DNA of 38,155 nucleotides, taken from Thiotrichales bacterium (lineage in GTDB: Bacteria; Pseudomonadota; Gammaproteobacteria; GCF-002020875). Shown in pieces: positions 9,022-16,844 of the stretch. The notes under the pieces are model-generated. The model did no database searches and was not told the origin of the DNA. It saw nothing but the letters and a program-made list of their open reading frames with translations. The DNA lies in contig JABHVM010000003.1 in the NCBI GenBank assembly GCA_018658305.1, positions 1-38,155 of the forward strand. Reading direction: 5' to 3'. Position numbers and translations under genes: made by a program. Each line of letters opens with the position of its first letter. The first letter of the stretch is position 1.

Positions 9022-9063
9022 TAGTTGGAATCTATTTTCCTAAACTTTGGTAAATAATTAGAG

Positions 9064-9177
9064 TGGTCAACCGTATCAGCCACACCTCGGCACATGAGTC
9101 TGCTGCTGCCGCTGCTCCCTTCCAGGCCTGACGGGGTTCACAACATATCATTGCGAGGGGACCAATACGGTCGACCA
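9064..9177 (-). ncRNA. ffs: 4.5S RNA (signal recognition particle RNA, small bacterial type)
   Basis: Read on the minus strand, the segment carries the SRP domain IV signature GTCAGGCCTGGAAGGGAGCA near 9113-9134. This corresponds to the Ffh-binding GGAAG/GGAAGCAGC apical region. The ends pair as a long stem: GGTCGACCGTAT near 9175 pairs with ATACGGTTGACC near 9065, with one G-U. The length of about 114 nt and single-hairpin form match gammaproteobacterial 4.5S RNA, which with Ffh targets nascent membrane proteins to FtsY. The exact 5' and 3' ends are estimated from the terminal stem. Confidence 0.93.
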
Positions 9178-9218
9178 TAAACTTGTTACAAAATTTGTTA
9201 CACAAAAATTGAGCGCAA

Positions 9219-9224
9219 ATTATA
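9219..9224 (-). promoter_or_regulatory. Candidate -10 box upstream of the 4.5S RNA
   Basis: The minus strand reads TATAAT at 9224-9219, about 40 bases before the 4.5S RNA 5' end. That would give a short precursor leader of the kind processed in other bacteria. The -35 region is poor, and the box lies over the stop codon of the GIY-YIG gene. Confidence 0.35.
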
Positions 9225-9486
9225 ACCGATTCCTCTCAGCCCAAAGTAATTTTTTTGACTTAGATATTTTTTTCAATGCGAATTCAGCAATAGATGCTTC
9301 ACTTCTATTAGCAAACCTCTCTACCCCTAAAATCTTCAACGGTCTATTGATACGAGTAAACTTGGCTCCTTTACCCTTTTGATGCTGTATAAAACGGCGC
9401 TCTACATCATTAGAGATACCAGCATAGAGATAACCATTTTCACACTCCAACAGATAGAGAGCCCAAACTTGATTTAAGTTTGGCAT
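9220..9486 (-). CDS. GIY-YIG domain protein (YhbQ/UPF0213-like)
   Basis: ATG 9486 gives 88 residues (MPNLNQVWALYLLECENGYL...). The GIY-YIG core is seen as WALYLLE, then Y-A-G-I-S-N-D-V-E-R-R-F-x-x-H with the catalytic Arg, then GKGAKFT, with a conserved Glu near ANRSEASIAEFALKK. The size fits the stand-alone YhbQ/UPF0213 group, whose cellular role is not settled; some members cleave DNA. The reading frame is open for 26 more codons upstream, but that extension is unlike the family. It lies just upstream of the 4.5S RNA gene on the same strand. Confidence 0.88.
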   Translation of the reverse strand: MPNLNQVWALYLLECENGYLYAGISNDVERRFIQHQKGKGAKFTRINRPLKILGVERFANRSEASIAEFALKKISKSKKLLWAERNRL

Positions 9487-9561
9487 AAGAGTGACATAAA
9501 ATTGATAGTTAGTAGCATATTTATAGTATAATTGATAACAGTGAGTAGATTTAAAAAATCT

Positions 9562-9707
9562 CAATTGTAACTATTCAGCTCACCTCTAAAATGCACCATC
9601 TCTGCGTTACAAAATTATCATATACACTTGTATACTCAAATTTTACGCCTTGATCTGATGAATTTTAGAGGCAATCTGAACAGTTACAACTGCAACTGAA
9701 TAGTTAC
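9562..9707. repeat. Inverted and direct repeat cluster
   Basis: Two 31-base arms, 9562-9592 and 9662-9692, are imperfect reverse complements (about 26 matches), separated by a 69-base centre. The inner sequence CTGAAYAGTTAC occurs as a direct repeat at about 9676-9687 and 9696-9707, 20 bp apart. It also occurs inverted at 9567-9578. The spacing of two helical turns suggests binding of one protein to one DNA face. Alternatively the whole unit is a small palindromic element. It lies between the GIY-YIG gene and the 160-residue orphan gene. Confidence 0.65.
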
Positions 9708-9755
9708 TCTCAACACTTAAATATTTTCTAGCACTTAAAGAGGAGTCGTTTCACC

Positions 9756-10238
9756 ATGGAGACATCAACCATAAGTAGCACGGCAGTTAGCCAAAATATC
9801 AGTACATCTATCCCCTCAGCCAAAGATAACTCCCAACAAGAGTTGAGCCCTATCGAAGAGTTTAAACTAAAAGCCGAGCAAGAGAAGAGAGAAAAACTTA
9901 GTCCTGAGCTAAATCCTAGTAGAGACATTTCAGCTAAAGCAGAAATTGATAAACTAAAAGCTATTAAACCAACTCCTGAAAAGGATGTAGATAAGGATCT
10001 AGATAAAGATCTCAATACAGTCTCACAAGAGAGGGCATCTCATCATGCTACAAAAAGTAGAGTAGAAATTTCGAATTCAACACCTATAATAGAATCGAAT
10101 AAGCCGTCTACTATAGAGATAACATCAACTAAACCCGCTCGAGAATATAACAACATTCAGAGAGAAGCCAATAGCTCTATAGAAAAAACAACTCCAAATT
10201 ATAGAGTTTCTGGCGAGTCATTTAGCCTACATATATGA
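9756..10238 (+). CDS. Uncharacterised hydrophilic 160-residue protein
   Basis: I do not recognise this protein. It is rich in Ser, Thr, Lys, Glu and Asn, with no hydrophobic segment, no signal peptide and no cysteine, and is probably largely disordered. A helical charged stretch lies at about 30-55 (EEFKLKAEQEKREK) and a repeated DVDKDLDKDL at about 76-85. The only hydrophobic tail is the C-terminal FSLHI. AAAGAGGAG at 9737-9745 is a strong ribosome binding site 10 bases before ATG, which supports real translation. It stands alone between the repeat cluster and the AT-rich gap. An export substrate, a regulator or a motility-associated protein are all possible, with no direct evidence for any. 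Confidence 0.65.
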   Translation: METSTISSTAVSQNISTSIPSAKDNSQQELSPIEEFKLKAEQEKREKLSPELNPSRDISAKAEIDKLKAIKPTPEKDVDKDLDKDLNTVSQERASHHATKSRVEISNSTPIIESNKPSTIEITSTKPAREYNNIQREANSSIEKTTPNYRVSGESFSLHI

Positions 10239-10739
10239 TATAAATATATAGTATAAGGTACAGTAACAACCCTAAAATACCAATGAATTTAACTGACAAA
10301 ATATGTGAGTATAATTTTAGAGATATATAAGCAATAGCTAATAAAACCTCTGATTCTTCAAAAACAGAAGATTAGAAACCACTTTAACGTTATCAATAAG
10401 ATATATAATACAAGATATTAATCAATAGATTAAGCGACTATCATAAAGGGATTTATAGCTCAACATAATAATATATTAATATATCTATTAATAACGGGTT
10501 TCATCACACTAACTGTGGATAACTCTGTTAATAAAAATAGCCATCAACTCTCTCGAATGAATATCATCACACCACAGCACAACGCCTATTTTTTAAGCCT
10601 TAAAAAGATGGAGAGATAATTAGCTCCCACAGTGGATAAAAAAAGTTTACAATATCCGCCTCAGCTCGCAAGAGCAAAAAATATTATTAAACCACAATCT
10701 TTAACACAACTATTAAGCAGAACATTTGGACACAATATA
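10239..10739. other. AT-rich intergenic gap of about 500 bases with one DnaA-box-like site
   Basis: No credible gene is visible. The segment is very AT-rich. A perfect DnaA-box 9-mer TGTGGATAA lies at 10514-10522, and a one-mismatch copy AGTGGATAA lies at 10631-10639. A/T runs such as TAATATATTAATATAT occur near 10470. An in-frame GTG at 10632 would extend purC by 36 codons, but that extension is unlike the family. No clear terminator or RNA fold was found. Confidence 0.5.
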
Positions 10740-11621
10740 ATGAATACAGTTTTTGAGACAGAGATAACTTCCCTTCCTTTAATTCATAAAGGAAAAGTAC
10801 GGGATATTTACGCTATTAACGATGATTATATGTTGATAGTAACCACTGACCGTATCTCAGCTTTTGATGTAATACTACCAACCCCCATATCTGGTAAAGG
10901 GGCAGTCCTAACCTCTGTTGCAAACTTTTGGTTCGAACGCACTAAAAATATAATTCCAAACCATGTAGCAGAGATGAGCTTAGATGAGGCTCTGCCAGAT
11001 GCTGCGGAACGCGACCCTATTAAGGATCATGCAGTTGTGGTGCGTCGCCTAAAAGCACTTCCTGTTGAGGCGATTGTACGGGGCTATATTATTGGATCTG
11101 GCTGGAAAGATTATCAGCACAGTGGTGCAATCTGTGGAATTGAGCTCCCAGAAGGTCTACAACAGGCTGACAAACTACCTCAACCACTCTACACCCCATC
11201 TACCAAAGCAGATGTAGGTGAACATGATGAGAATGTTGACTTCGCCCATACAGTAAAACTTCTCGGGCAGAAACTTGCTGAACAGGTGCGTGATGTCAGC
11301 CTTAAACTCTATAGTGAGGCAGCAGCTTACGCTCTGGAACGAGGAATTATTATTGCCGATACTAAGTTCGAATTTGGACAAGACAGTGATGGCAACCTAG
11401 TTCTGATTGATGAAGTTCTCACTCCAGACTCATCTCGCTTCTGGCCAGCTGATCAATATAAACCAGGAATTAGCCCACCAAGTTTTGATAAACAGTACGT
11501 GCGCGACTATCTTGAAACTTTAGACTGGGATAAGTGTGAGCCTGGTCCAGAGCTACCTACAGATGTAGTTGAAAATACAGTCGCCAAGTATCGTGAGGCT
11601 ATGGATCGACTTACTAATTAA
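10740..11621 (+). CDS. purC: Phosphoribosylaminoimidazole-succinocarboxamide synthase
   Basis: ATG 10740 gives 293 residues. PurC condenses CAIR with aspartate using ATP to form SAICAR in de novo purine synthesis. The N-terminal [13 protein letters not shown] carries the GKVRD-x-Y nucleotide motif. [14 protein letters not shown] and VDFAHTVK, and [14 protein letters not shown] near the C-terminus, are signature segments. The length is that of the roughly 300-residue form, not the 240-residue E. coli type. I chose 10740 over an upstream GTG (10632) because the family begins just before GKVRD and GGAC lies at a suitable distance. bioD follows 12 bases later. Confidence 0.95.
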   Translation: MNTVFETEITSLPLIHKGKVRDIYAINDDYMLIVTTDRISAFDVILPTPISGKGAVLTSVANFWFERTKNIIPNHVAEMSLDEALPDAAERDPIKDHAVVVRRLKALPVEAIVRGYIIGSGWKDYQHSGAICGIELPEGLQQADKLPQPLYTPSTKADVGEHDENVDFAHTVKLLGQKLAEQVRDVSLKLYSEAAAYALERGIIIADTKFEFGQDSDGNLVLIDEVLTPDSSRFWPADQYKPGISPPSFDKQYVRDYLETLDWDKCEPGPELPTDVVENTVAKYREAMDRLTN

Positions 11622-11633
11622 TTATTAACCAGT

Positions 11634-12341
11634 ATGACCTATGGTCTATTTATAACTGGTACTGACACAGGAGTTGGTAAAACTGAGGTCGCTGCGGCAA
11701 TCTGCGCACTCTATACTAAGTATGGAGTTACTGTTCATCCACACAAACCAGTTGAGTCTGGTTGCAGTGATCTTAACGCCCCAACTGACGCACTCACTTT
11801 AAAGCTTGCTAGTGAGTGCAGAGATAGCTTAGATATAATTTCACCATATCGCTTTATTCAACCACTCTCCCCAGAACTGGCGGCTAAGCTCTCTGGGAAA
11901 AAATTGAGTTTAGATATGTTAATTAATAGCTGCCAGCTGTCAACCACACATATTACAGATATTAATATAGTTGAGGGAGCTGGTGGCATCTACTCCCCTA
12001 TTGCAGAAGATGCGCTGAATATTGATCTAGCGCTCTCTTTGCAGCTACCTGTAGTTTTAGTGGGAGAGGATAGACTTGGGGGGGTTAATCAGATATTACT
12101 AGCTCGTAGGGCTATACTTGAAAGCGGATTAACTCTAGCAGCCATTGTGCTTAATCGCTCTAATGGTGATAAGTTTGGTAATATCGAATCACTTAAACGG
12201 AGAGTTTTAGAACCACTCATAACTATAAATGAGGTAAGCATAAGCCCTAATGAAGGGAGAAATTCAGAGCCGTGGCACTATATTAGAGAGCAGCTAACAG
12301 AGCTTTCACCCTTGCCATTCCCTCTTTTAGATTCTCATTAA
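11634..12341 (+). CDS. bioD: Dethiobiotin synthetase
   Basis: This is a 235-residue ATP-dependent carboxylase that closes the ureido ring of biotin, making dethiobiotin from diaminopelargonate and CO2. The P-loop is GTDTGVGKT (9-17). HKPVESG carries the conserved substrate-binding Lys, and VEGAGGIYSPI is the second signature. No other biotin gene is in view. It follows purC closely on the same strand. Its last 59 bases overlap the convergent phosphorylase gene, so the final 19 residues share DNA with that gene's C-terminus. Confidence 0.94.
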   Translation: MTYGLFITGTDTGVGKTEVAAAICALYTKYGVTVHPHKPVESGCSDLNAPTDALTLKLASECRDSLDIISPYRFIQPLSPELAAKLSGKKLSLDMLINSCQLSTTHITDINIVEGAGGIYSPIAEDALNIDLALSLQLPVVLVGEDRLGGVNQILLARRAILESGLTLAAIVLNRSNGDKFGNIESLKRRVLEPLITINEVSISPNEGRNSEPWHYIREQLTELSPLPFPLLDSH

Positions 12342-13035
12342 TCTCTTCCATTGTAATCTCACCCTCACTCTTGCCAGCAGCCCAATTTGCCGATACTGCG
12401 CAGCAGGCGTAACAGAGTCCTATTTCACGCGCTAGAGCTGCCTCTGGCATTCCAGTCATACCCACTAGATCACATCCATCTTGCTCTAAACGCCTTATTT
12501 CAGCCACACTCTCTAGACGAGGGCCTTGCGTAGCAGCATACACCCCAACATCAAGCGCATCAACTTTTGCCCTATTTGCAGCTCTTAGTAGCCAACCTCT
12601 TAATTCTGCACAGTATGGCCAACTAAAATCTATATGTTCAACGCCAGCTCCAGCAGCAGATTCAGATCCATCAAAAAATGTATGTTCACGCCCCCAAGTA
12701 TAATCCACTATCTGATCAGGAATAACCACCTGTCCAGGAGCTACCATTGAGCTAATTCCTCCTACCGCTGCAACCCCAATCACCACCTCCACCCCCTGCT
12801 CCTTTAGGGCCCATAGATTAGCTCGATAATTTATTTTATGAGGAGGAATTGAGTGATCTTCACCATGCCGTGAGAGAAATAGAATAGATCTCCCATCTAG
12901 TGAGACCTCTACAATATCTGAAGAGGCTGCACCAAATGGAGTATTCTTCACACGAATTCGCTGCACAATCTCAGCTCCGTCCATCTGCTCTAACCCTGTA
13001 CCACCAATAACCGCTAATATTTTATCTGTAATCAT
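12283..13035 (-). CDS. S-methyl-5'-thioinosine/5'-methylthioadenosine phosphorylase family protein
   Basis: This 250-residue PNP/MTAP-family enzyme phosphorolyses a methylthionucleoside to a base and methylthioribose-1-phosphate, a step in methionine salvage after polyamine synthesis. Visible motifs are AVIGGTGLEQ, FLSRHGEDHSIPPHKINYRAN (phosphate and substrate loop), and MTGMPEAALARE. In several gammaproteobacteria this size and motif set belongs to methylthioinosine phosphorylase (MTIP), which follows MTA deamination. Choosing MTIP over MTAP is an inference. GGAGA precedes ATG 13035. It lies 36 bases after the formylglycine-enzyme-like gene and may end that operon. Confidence 0.85.
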   Translation of the reverse strand: MITDKILAVIGGTGLEQMDGAEIVQRIRVKNTPFGAASSDIVEVSLDGRSILFLSRHGEDHSIPPHKINYRANLWALKEQGVEVVIGVAAVGGISSMVAPGQVVIPDQIVDYTWGREHTFFDGSESAAGAGVEHIDFSWPYCAELRGWLLRAANRAKVDALDVGVYAATQGPRLESVAEIRRLEQDGCDLVGMTGMPEAALAREIGLCYACCAVSANWAAGKSEGEITMEEINENLKEGMARVKALLAAL

Positions 13036-13071
13036 AATTAAATTCTCCGAGCTCTCTACTCCATATATTAG

Positions 13072-13860
13072 CTACATATCCTGCGCCAATCTAAACCCCA
13101 AACTATAGTACCCATATCCTGGATGAAATGATTCACGATTTGATACCCTCAACCCTAACTCTGACTGATCCCAGCCACCGCCACGAACCACTCTAAAAAT
13201 TCCTCCCTGCTGCATTGATCCATCTCTAGGTGTTCTATCATAATCTTTAAAGCGGTCAGCAACCCACTCTGCGACATTTCCAGCAGTGTCATACAGCCCA
13301 AATTGATTTGGCTCCATTGAAGCCACGCGCTGGGTTGAGGTAAATGTCCACTTAGAGGGATCGAAACCACCTTTCCACCAGTAGTCTCCTGCTGTTCCTG
13401 CCCTAGCAGAATATTCCCACTCAGCCTCAGTTGGAAGGCGATATTTATGCTGCGGTTTAAGTTTTTGATTAAGCCATGAGATAAATTCAGCCGCCCTATT
13501 CCAAGATATATTAATCACTGGATATTGCCCTCTTCCCCACCCCTCATCTTCTGGTGACTTCTCTCCCGTATCGTCTAAATAGAGTTCGTATATCTCAAAA
13601 GTTAGTTCAGTTCTTCCGATCTTAAACTTTGGAATAGAGACTCTATGCAGAGGAAGCTCATCCTCTACACCGCGGCCGACAGCATCTCCCATCATAAACT
13701 CACCAGCTATGATCTCTACCATCTGGCTATCCACTAGAGTGCGTAGATCTCTCATATTTATATCCTGCTCACTTGAATCTTGAACATATTCAGCAGCACT
13801 TACCCTTACAACAGAGGATGATATTAACAGGATAAGAGAGAGCAATAATATGGTTTTCAT
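13072..13860 (-). CDS. Secreted SUMF1/formylglycine-generating enzyme-like protein (NirV-like)
   Basis: ATG 13860 gives 262 residues. MKTILLLSLILLISSSVVRVSAA is a signal peptide written here as residues 1-20 plus SAA. An FGE/SUMF1 fold follows: IAGEFMMGD, then PLHRVSIPKFKIGRTELTF, WNRAAEFISWLN, YRLPTEAEWEYSARAG, N-V-A-E-W, RVVRGGGWD and SLGFRLA. I see no CxxxC-type catalytic cysteine pair, so it may be a binding or structural member, not a formylglycine synthase. SUMF1-like proteins named NirV occur in denitrification clusters. The start overlaps the upstream membrane-protein stop as ATGA, so it is translationally coupled to that gene. The open frame extends 14 codons further upstream, but the signal peptide fixes the start. 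Confidence 0.85.
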   Translation of the reverse strand: MKTILLLSLILLISSSVVRVSAAEYVQDSSEQDINMRDLRTLVDSQMVEIIAGEFMMGDAVGRGVEDELPLHRVSIPKFKIGRTELTFEIYELYLDDTGEKSPEDEGWGRGQYPVINISWNRAAEFISWLNQKLKPQHKYRLPTEAEWEYSARAGTAGDYWWKGGFDPSKWTFTSTQRVASMEPNQFGLYDTAGNVAEWVADRFKDYDRTPRDGSMQQGGIFRVVRGGGWDQSELGLRVSNRESFHPGYGYYSLGFRLAQDM

Positions 13861-15197
13861 AAGGCAAACTCTACCATTTTTTCTCGGTAGAGTCGGTAAC
13901 AATTAAGAATTAACCACCCCATCCATCCGAAATAGAGAAATAGAGTCACACCTAGTAGATAGATTCCCAATGGAGTAACTAACACTGCAATCCAACCGAG
14001 AAGAGTAGTTAGAAATAACCAAAATAGAATTTCAACTTTATGGGTCGGAAGAATCTGAAATAGATTAGGAATCTTAGATAAATTTGCAAAATTAGGGGGA
14101 GAGCCTTCGCCATCATGGTTAAAACAGGATTTAGTGATCTGCTGTTGAAGGTGCAGAAACACTAAAAATGGCGCAATCTTCATTAAGGTCCCAGATAGCA
14201 TTGGAAGAAGTAACAGAAAAATCCAAACAACGGCAACACCATCAAAAACAGATGTAGCAGAGAGGGGAGTATAGAGTGATATAGTTGTAAATATTGCAGT
14301 AGTAAGAGAAGCCACAACCATTACTACTATAGCAAAACGCCAAAAGTAGATAGTCACATCCAACACTTTCCTGCGCCGCTGCGACATGATATTAAAAGCA
14401 GTAATAGAGTAAATTATAAACCCTAAAGCTGCCAAGATAAGAGCAATAGAGCTCATTAAGTTCCACTCCAACATCCACCCCACTCCCCAACCTAAAAGTG
14501 TAACTGCAACTATTGGAACTAAATATTTACGAACTGGATCTGGAAAATCTGGAGTAACATGAAACATAGGGATCATCTGAAAACTTATTACCATTAACAG
14601 CAGTGTAAACCACCCACCCAACCCCCACACTAAATGAACTAAAGTTAGGTGACGATTAACTCCATACTCTGCTCCTCCCCAACCAAATAAAAGAGTAGTT
14701 CCTATAACTGCCATAGCAGTTAGAAACAGGGCTGGATAGCGTAGCAACTTTATCGTATCTGATGGATTAGAGAGGGAGAAGAGACAAAACAGTATCAATG
14801 CAATATATGGAATCAGTGCTGCCGCTAACAGAATCGCTGCCACAACCATTAAGTAATTATTCACTAGAATAAATGCTACAAAATAGAGTAGAGTTCCTAA
14901 ACTCAATATTATATGCATCCAAGTAGCAACTCTATTCTGCTGCGGGATCTGAACTCCCCCTACTACTGGCAAAATTTGAAACAGCACCCCAACTACTGAG
15001 ATAAAGAGAACTCCTATATTAACTAGATGAAGCGTTCCAATGAGCGATGGGTTCCATCTACTACTAAATAGCTCTGGACCAAAAAGAAGAAGTGAGAGTG
15101 AAAACAGAACCCCAAAAATAGGAGCAGTTAAAAAAAATCTGAACGGGGTGAGAATAGGTGGTGCACTCTCGACTGATAGCGAAGCTGTGCTTATCAT
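13857..15197 (-). CDS. 12-TM membrane protein, haem-copper-oxidase/NnrS-like
   Basis: The protein has 446 residues with about 12 hydrophobic spans. Conserved-looking histidines lie in or beside membrane segments: His57 (TLHLVNIG), His95 (WMHIILS), His183 and His188 (RHLTLVHLVWG) and His213 (PMFHVTP). QILPVVGG and SFQMIPMF are also notable. This suggests a haem-binding polytopic protein related to haem-copper oxidase subunit I or NnrS-type proteins, which occur in nitric oxide and denitrification gene sets. The classic NnrS HEMLFG motif is absent, so the family call is tentative. It overlaps both the DUF2249 gene upstream and the FGE-like gene downstream by 4 bases (ATGA), consistent with one coupled operon. 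Confidence 0.7.
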   Translation of the reverse strand: MISTASLSVESAPPILTPFRFFLTAPIFGVLFSLSLLLFGPELFSSRWNPSLIGTLHLVNIGVLFISVVGVLFQILPVVGGVQIPQQNRVATWMHIILSLGTLLYFVAFILVNNYLMVVAAILLAAALIPYIALILFCLFSLSNPSDTIKLLRYPALFLTAMAVIGTTLLFGWGGAEYGVNRHLTLVHLVWGLGGWFTLLLMVISFQMIPMFHVTPDFPDPVRKYLVPIVAVTLLGWGVGWMLEWNLMSSIALILAALGFIIYSITAFNIMSQRRRKVLDVTIYFWRFAIVVMVVASLTTAIFTTISLYTPLSATSVFDGVAVVWIFLLLLPMLSGTLMKIAPFLVFLHLQQQITKSCFNHDGEGSPPNFANLSKIPNLFQILPTHKVEILFWLFLTTLLGWIAVLVTPLGIYLLGVTLFLYFGWMGWLILNCYRLYREKMVEFAL

Positions 15198-15475
15198 ATA
15201 AATGAATCAACTCTATCCTGAGCTAATACATCACCTTTTTTATAGATTATAATTTCGTATGGAGCATCACCATCTAGATATAGTTTGTATATAAAGCCCA
15301 TTTCAGCAACGACTGCGTAGAGTGGAACAGGTTCCATACGGTGTAACATTCTCACATACTCACCCGGTTCTATTTTTGGTAACAGTTCTAAAATTCGCTC
15401 CATCGGCTCAGGAGGAGGTAGCTCCTGCACATCACACACTATCTCTCCAAAACTTTCCTCTCCAGAATTAACCAC
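15194..15475 (-). CDS. DUF2249 domain protein
   Basis: This is a 93-residue protein. VCDVQELPPPEPMERILELL, then GEYVRMLHRMEPVPLYAVVAEMG, then YKLYLDGDAPYEIIIYKKGD match the small DUF2249 fold, which resembles TusA/SirA-like alpha-beta proteins. The family commonly sits beside hemerythrins, NnrS and nitrite/NO reductase genes; its function is unknown. The start is GTG 15475: GGAGG at 15488-15484 lies 8 bases upstream, inside the end of the hemerythrin gene, and decides the start. The stop overlaps the next ATG by 4 bases. Confidence 0.85.
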   Translation of the reverse strand: MVNSGEESFGEIVCDVQELPPPEPMERILELLPKIEPGEYVRMLHRMEPVPLYAVVAEMGFIYKLYLDGDAPYEIIIYKKGDVLAQDRVDSFI

Positions 15476-15478
15476 TAG

Positions 15479-15925
15479 CTACGCCTCCAATTTCATCCTA
15501 GCCATAACTGAATCAGTATCTGGCAAAGATCTATCTATCATTGGATATAACATCTGTTCCTCCTTCATATTGTGCTGCTGCATCATAATCATTAAAGTGT
15601 CCGCAACTCCTAACGCCTGCTCCGCATCACGACTCTCTACAGCTTGTTGCAAATTTTGAAGTAGCGAACGCATCTGCTCATGCTCCATTCGCATCACCAT
15701 AGTAGGACCTTGAGCACTACCTGTCGCCTCTTCAAAAGCTGAAAAGAGAATTTCCTCTTCACTCGCAAAATGGTTTAAAGTATTTCCATTAAAAAGTTCC
15801 CAGGAGTTTTGCGCCACTTCCCAACCTCCTGACGATATTGCACCTTCCATATCAGAAAAGTAACCATCACATTCACGATGATGATTCGTCATAATTGTTG
15901 CGACCGATATTGCTGTTGTTTCCAT
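15479..15925 (-). CDS. Hemerythrin-like HHE domain protein
   Basis: This 148-residue four-helix bundle has the di-iron ligand pattern of HHE cation-binding proteins: His15/His16 (TNHHRECD), His52 and Glu56 (NHFASEEE), His82 (MEHEQM), and His118 and Glu122 (QHNMKEEQMLYP). Bacterial members bind O2 or NO, or handle iron, and some are linked to nitrosative stress and Fe-S repair. It is the first gene of the operon that continues with DUF2249, the haem-copper/NnrS-like protein and the FGE-like protein. A TGAT-N4-ATCA box lies upstream. Confidence 0.92.
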   Translation of the reverse strand: METTAISVATIMTNHHRECDGYFSDMEGAISSGGWEVAQNSWELFNGNTLNHFASEEEILFSAFEEATGSAQGPTMVMRMEHEQMRSLLQNLQQAVESRDAEQALGVADTLMIMMQQHNMKEEQMLYPMIDRSLPDTDSVMARMKLEA

Positions 15926-15981
15926 ATATATCCTTTATACTATACTAAAATTCACCACATTAAAACCTTAATCAAGTGATT

Positions 15982-16021
15982 ACTATACTCTGATAAATAA
16001 CAACTTAAATGATGTACATCA
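15982..16021 (-). promoter_or_regulatory. FNR/DNR-type box and -10 element of the hemerythrin operon
   Basis: TGATGTACATCA at 16010-16021 is a perfect 12-base palindrome matching the TGAT-N4-ATCA core of FNR/DNR/NnrR sites. On the minus strand, TATAGT lies at 15987-15982, 22 bases after the box. This puts the box centre at about -41.5 relative to a start near 15975, the class II activator geometry. A second palindrome, TAATCA-AG-TGATTA (15969-15982), overlaps the region of the -10 and the start site. Which regulator binds is inference. Confidence 0.6.
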
Positions 16022-16046
16022 CGCACAGATAAAAACAGACCATACT

Positions 16047-16844
16047 ATGCAACCGCTACAATTTATAGATTCACACTGCCATTTAGATCTCCCTATCTTT
16101 GACAGTGATCGGGAGAGTGTTCTCAACCGTTGTAGAGAGCTTGGAGTAAGCCATATAGTAGTTCCAGGAGTTACTGCACTGCAGTGGGATAATCTACTCA
16201 ATATCTGCAGGGAGCACGACTCTCTATATCCAGCTATTGGAATCCATCCTCTATTTATAGAGAGTGATACAGTTACAGAGGATCTTAAAGTGATGAACTT
16301 CCTTCTTAACAACTCTCTCACCCATAACTACAGTATAGTCGCTATTGGAGAAGTTGGATTAGATGGTACTGAGAAGTTGAGCCATAAAATATCTCTACAA
16401 CAAAAGATATTTATAGCTCAACTTAAAATTGCGGAAGAGCATAACCTCCCTCTTATCCTTCATATACGCAAAGCACATCAAACCGCTATTGAGATCTTAA
16501 AACATAACTCCAACCACGGAGGGGTAGTCCACGCCTTTAGTGGATCACTAGAACAGGCGCTAGAATATATTAAACTAGGATTTAAGATTGGAGTTGGCGG
16601 AACCATTAGTAGAGTTAATGCAAAAAAACTGCGGCGTACCATTTGCAATATCCCCCTAGAATCTATTACACTAGAGACAGATTCTCCTGATCTCGCTCCA
16701 CTATGGGCAAAAGATGAACGCAACTCTCCTCACCACATCCCTAAAATTGCAGAGGTGGTTGCAGAGATAAGGGGGGATAACTTAGAGAGAGTTGCAACAC
16801 AGACCACAGAAAATGCGAAGACAATATTTAATATCAAACTATAA
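16047..16844 (+). CDS. tatD: TatD family metal-dependent hydrolase
   Basis: This is a 265-residue TIM-barrel amidohydrolase-type protein. D-S-H-C-H-L-D at the N-terminus provides His10 and His12. GEVGLD, ILHIRKAH, VVHAFSG and LETDSPDLAP provide the remaining metal ligands. TatD-family proteins are 3'-5' DNases/RNases or D-aminoacyl-tRNA-related hydrolases. I cannot say which of TatD, YcfH or YjjV this is, and the symbol is given at family level only. It diverges from the hemerythrin operon and overlaps the following hydrolase gene. Confidence 0.9.
   Translation: MQPLQFIDSHCHLDLPIFDSDRESVLNRCRELGVSHIVVPGVTALQWDNLLNICREHDSLYPAIGIHPLFIESDTVTEDLKVMNFLLNNSLTHNYSIVAIGEVGLDGTEKLSHKISLQQKIFIAQLKIAEEHNLPLILHIRKAHQTAIEILKHNSNHGGVVHAFSGSLEQALEYIKLGFKIGVGGTISRVNAKKLRRTICNIPLESITLETDSPDLAPLWAKDERNSPHHIPKIAEVVAEIRGDNLERVATQTTENAKTIFNIKL

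Noticed and set aside
9728-10015. 95-codon minus-strand frame opposite the orphan gene
   Set aside because: It is rich in Ser/Leu as expected for the complement of a Lys/Glu/Ser-rich gene and has no ribosome binding site.
10632-10739. GTG start extending purC by 36 residues
   Set aside because: The extension is unlike PurC N-termini, and the ribosome binding site candidate is too far away.
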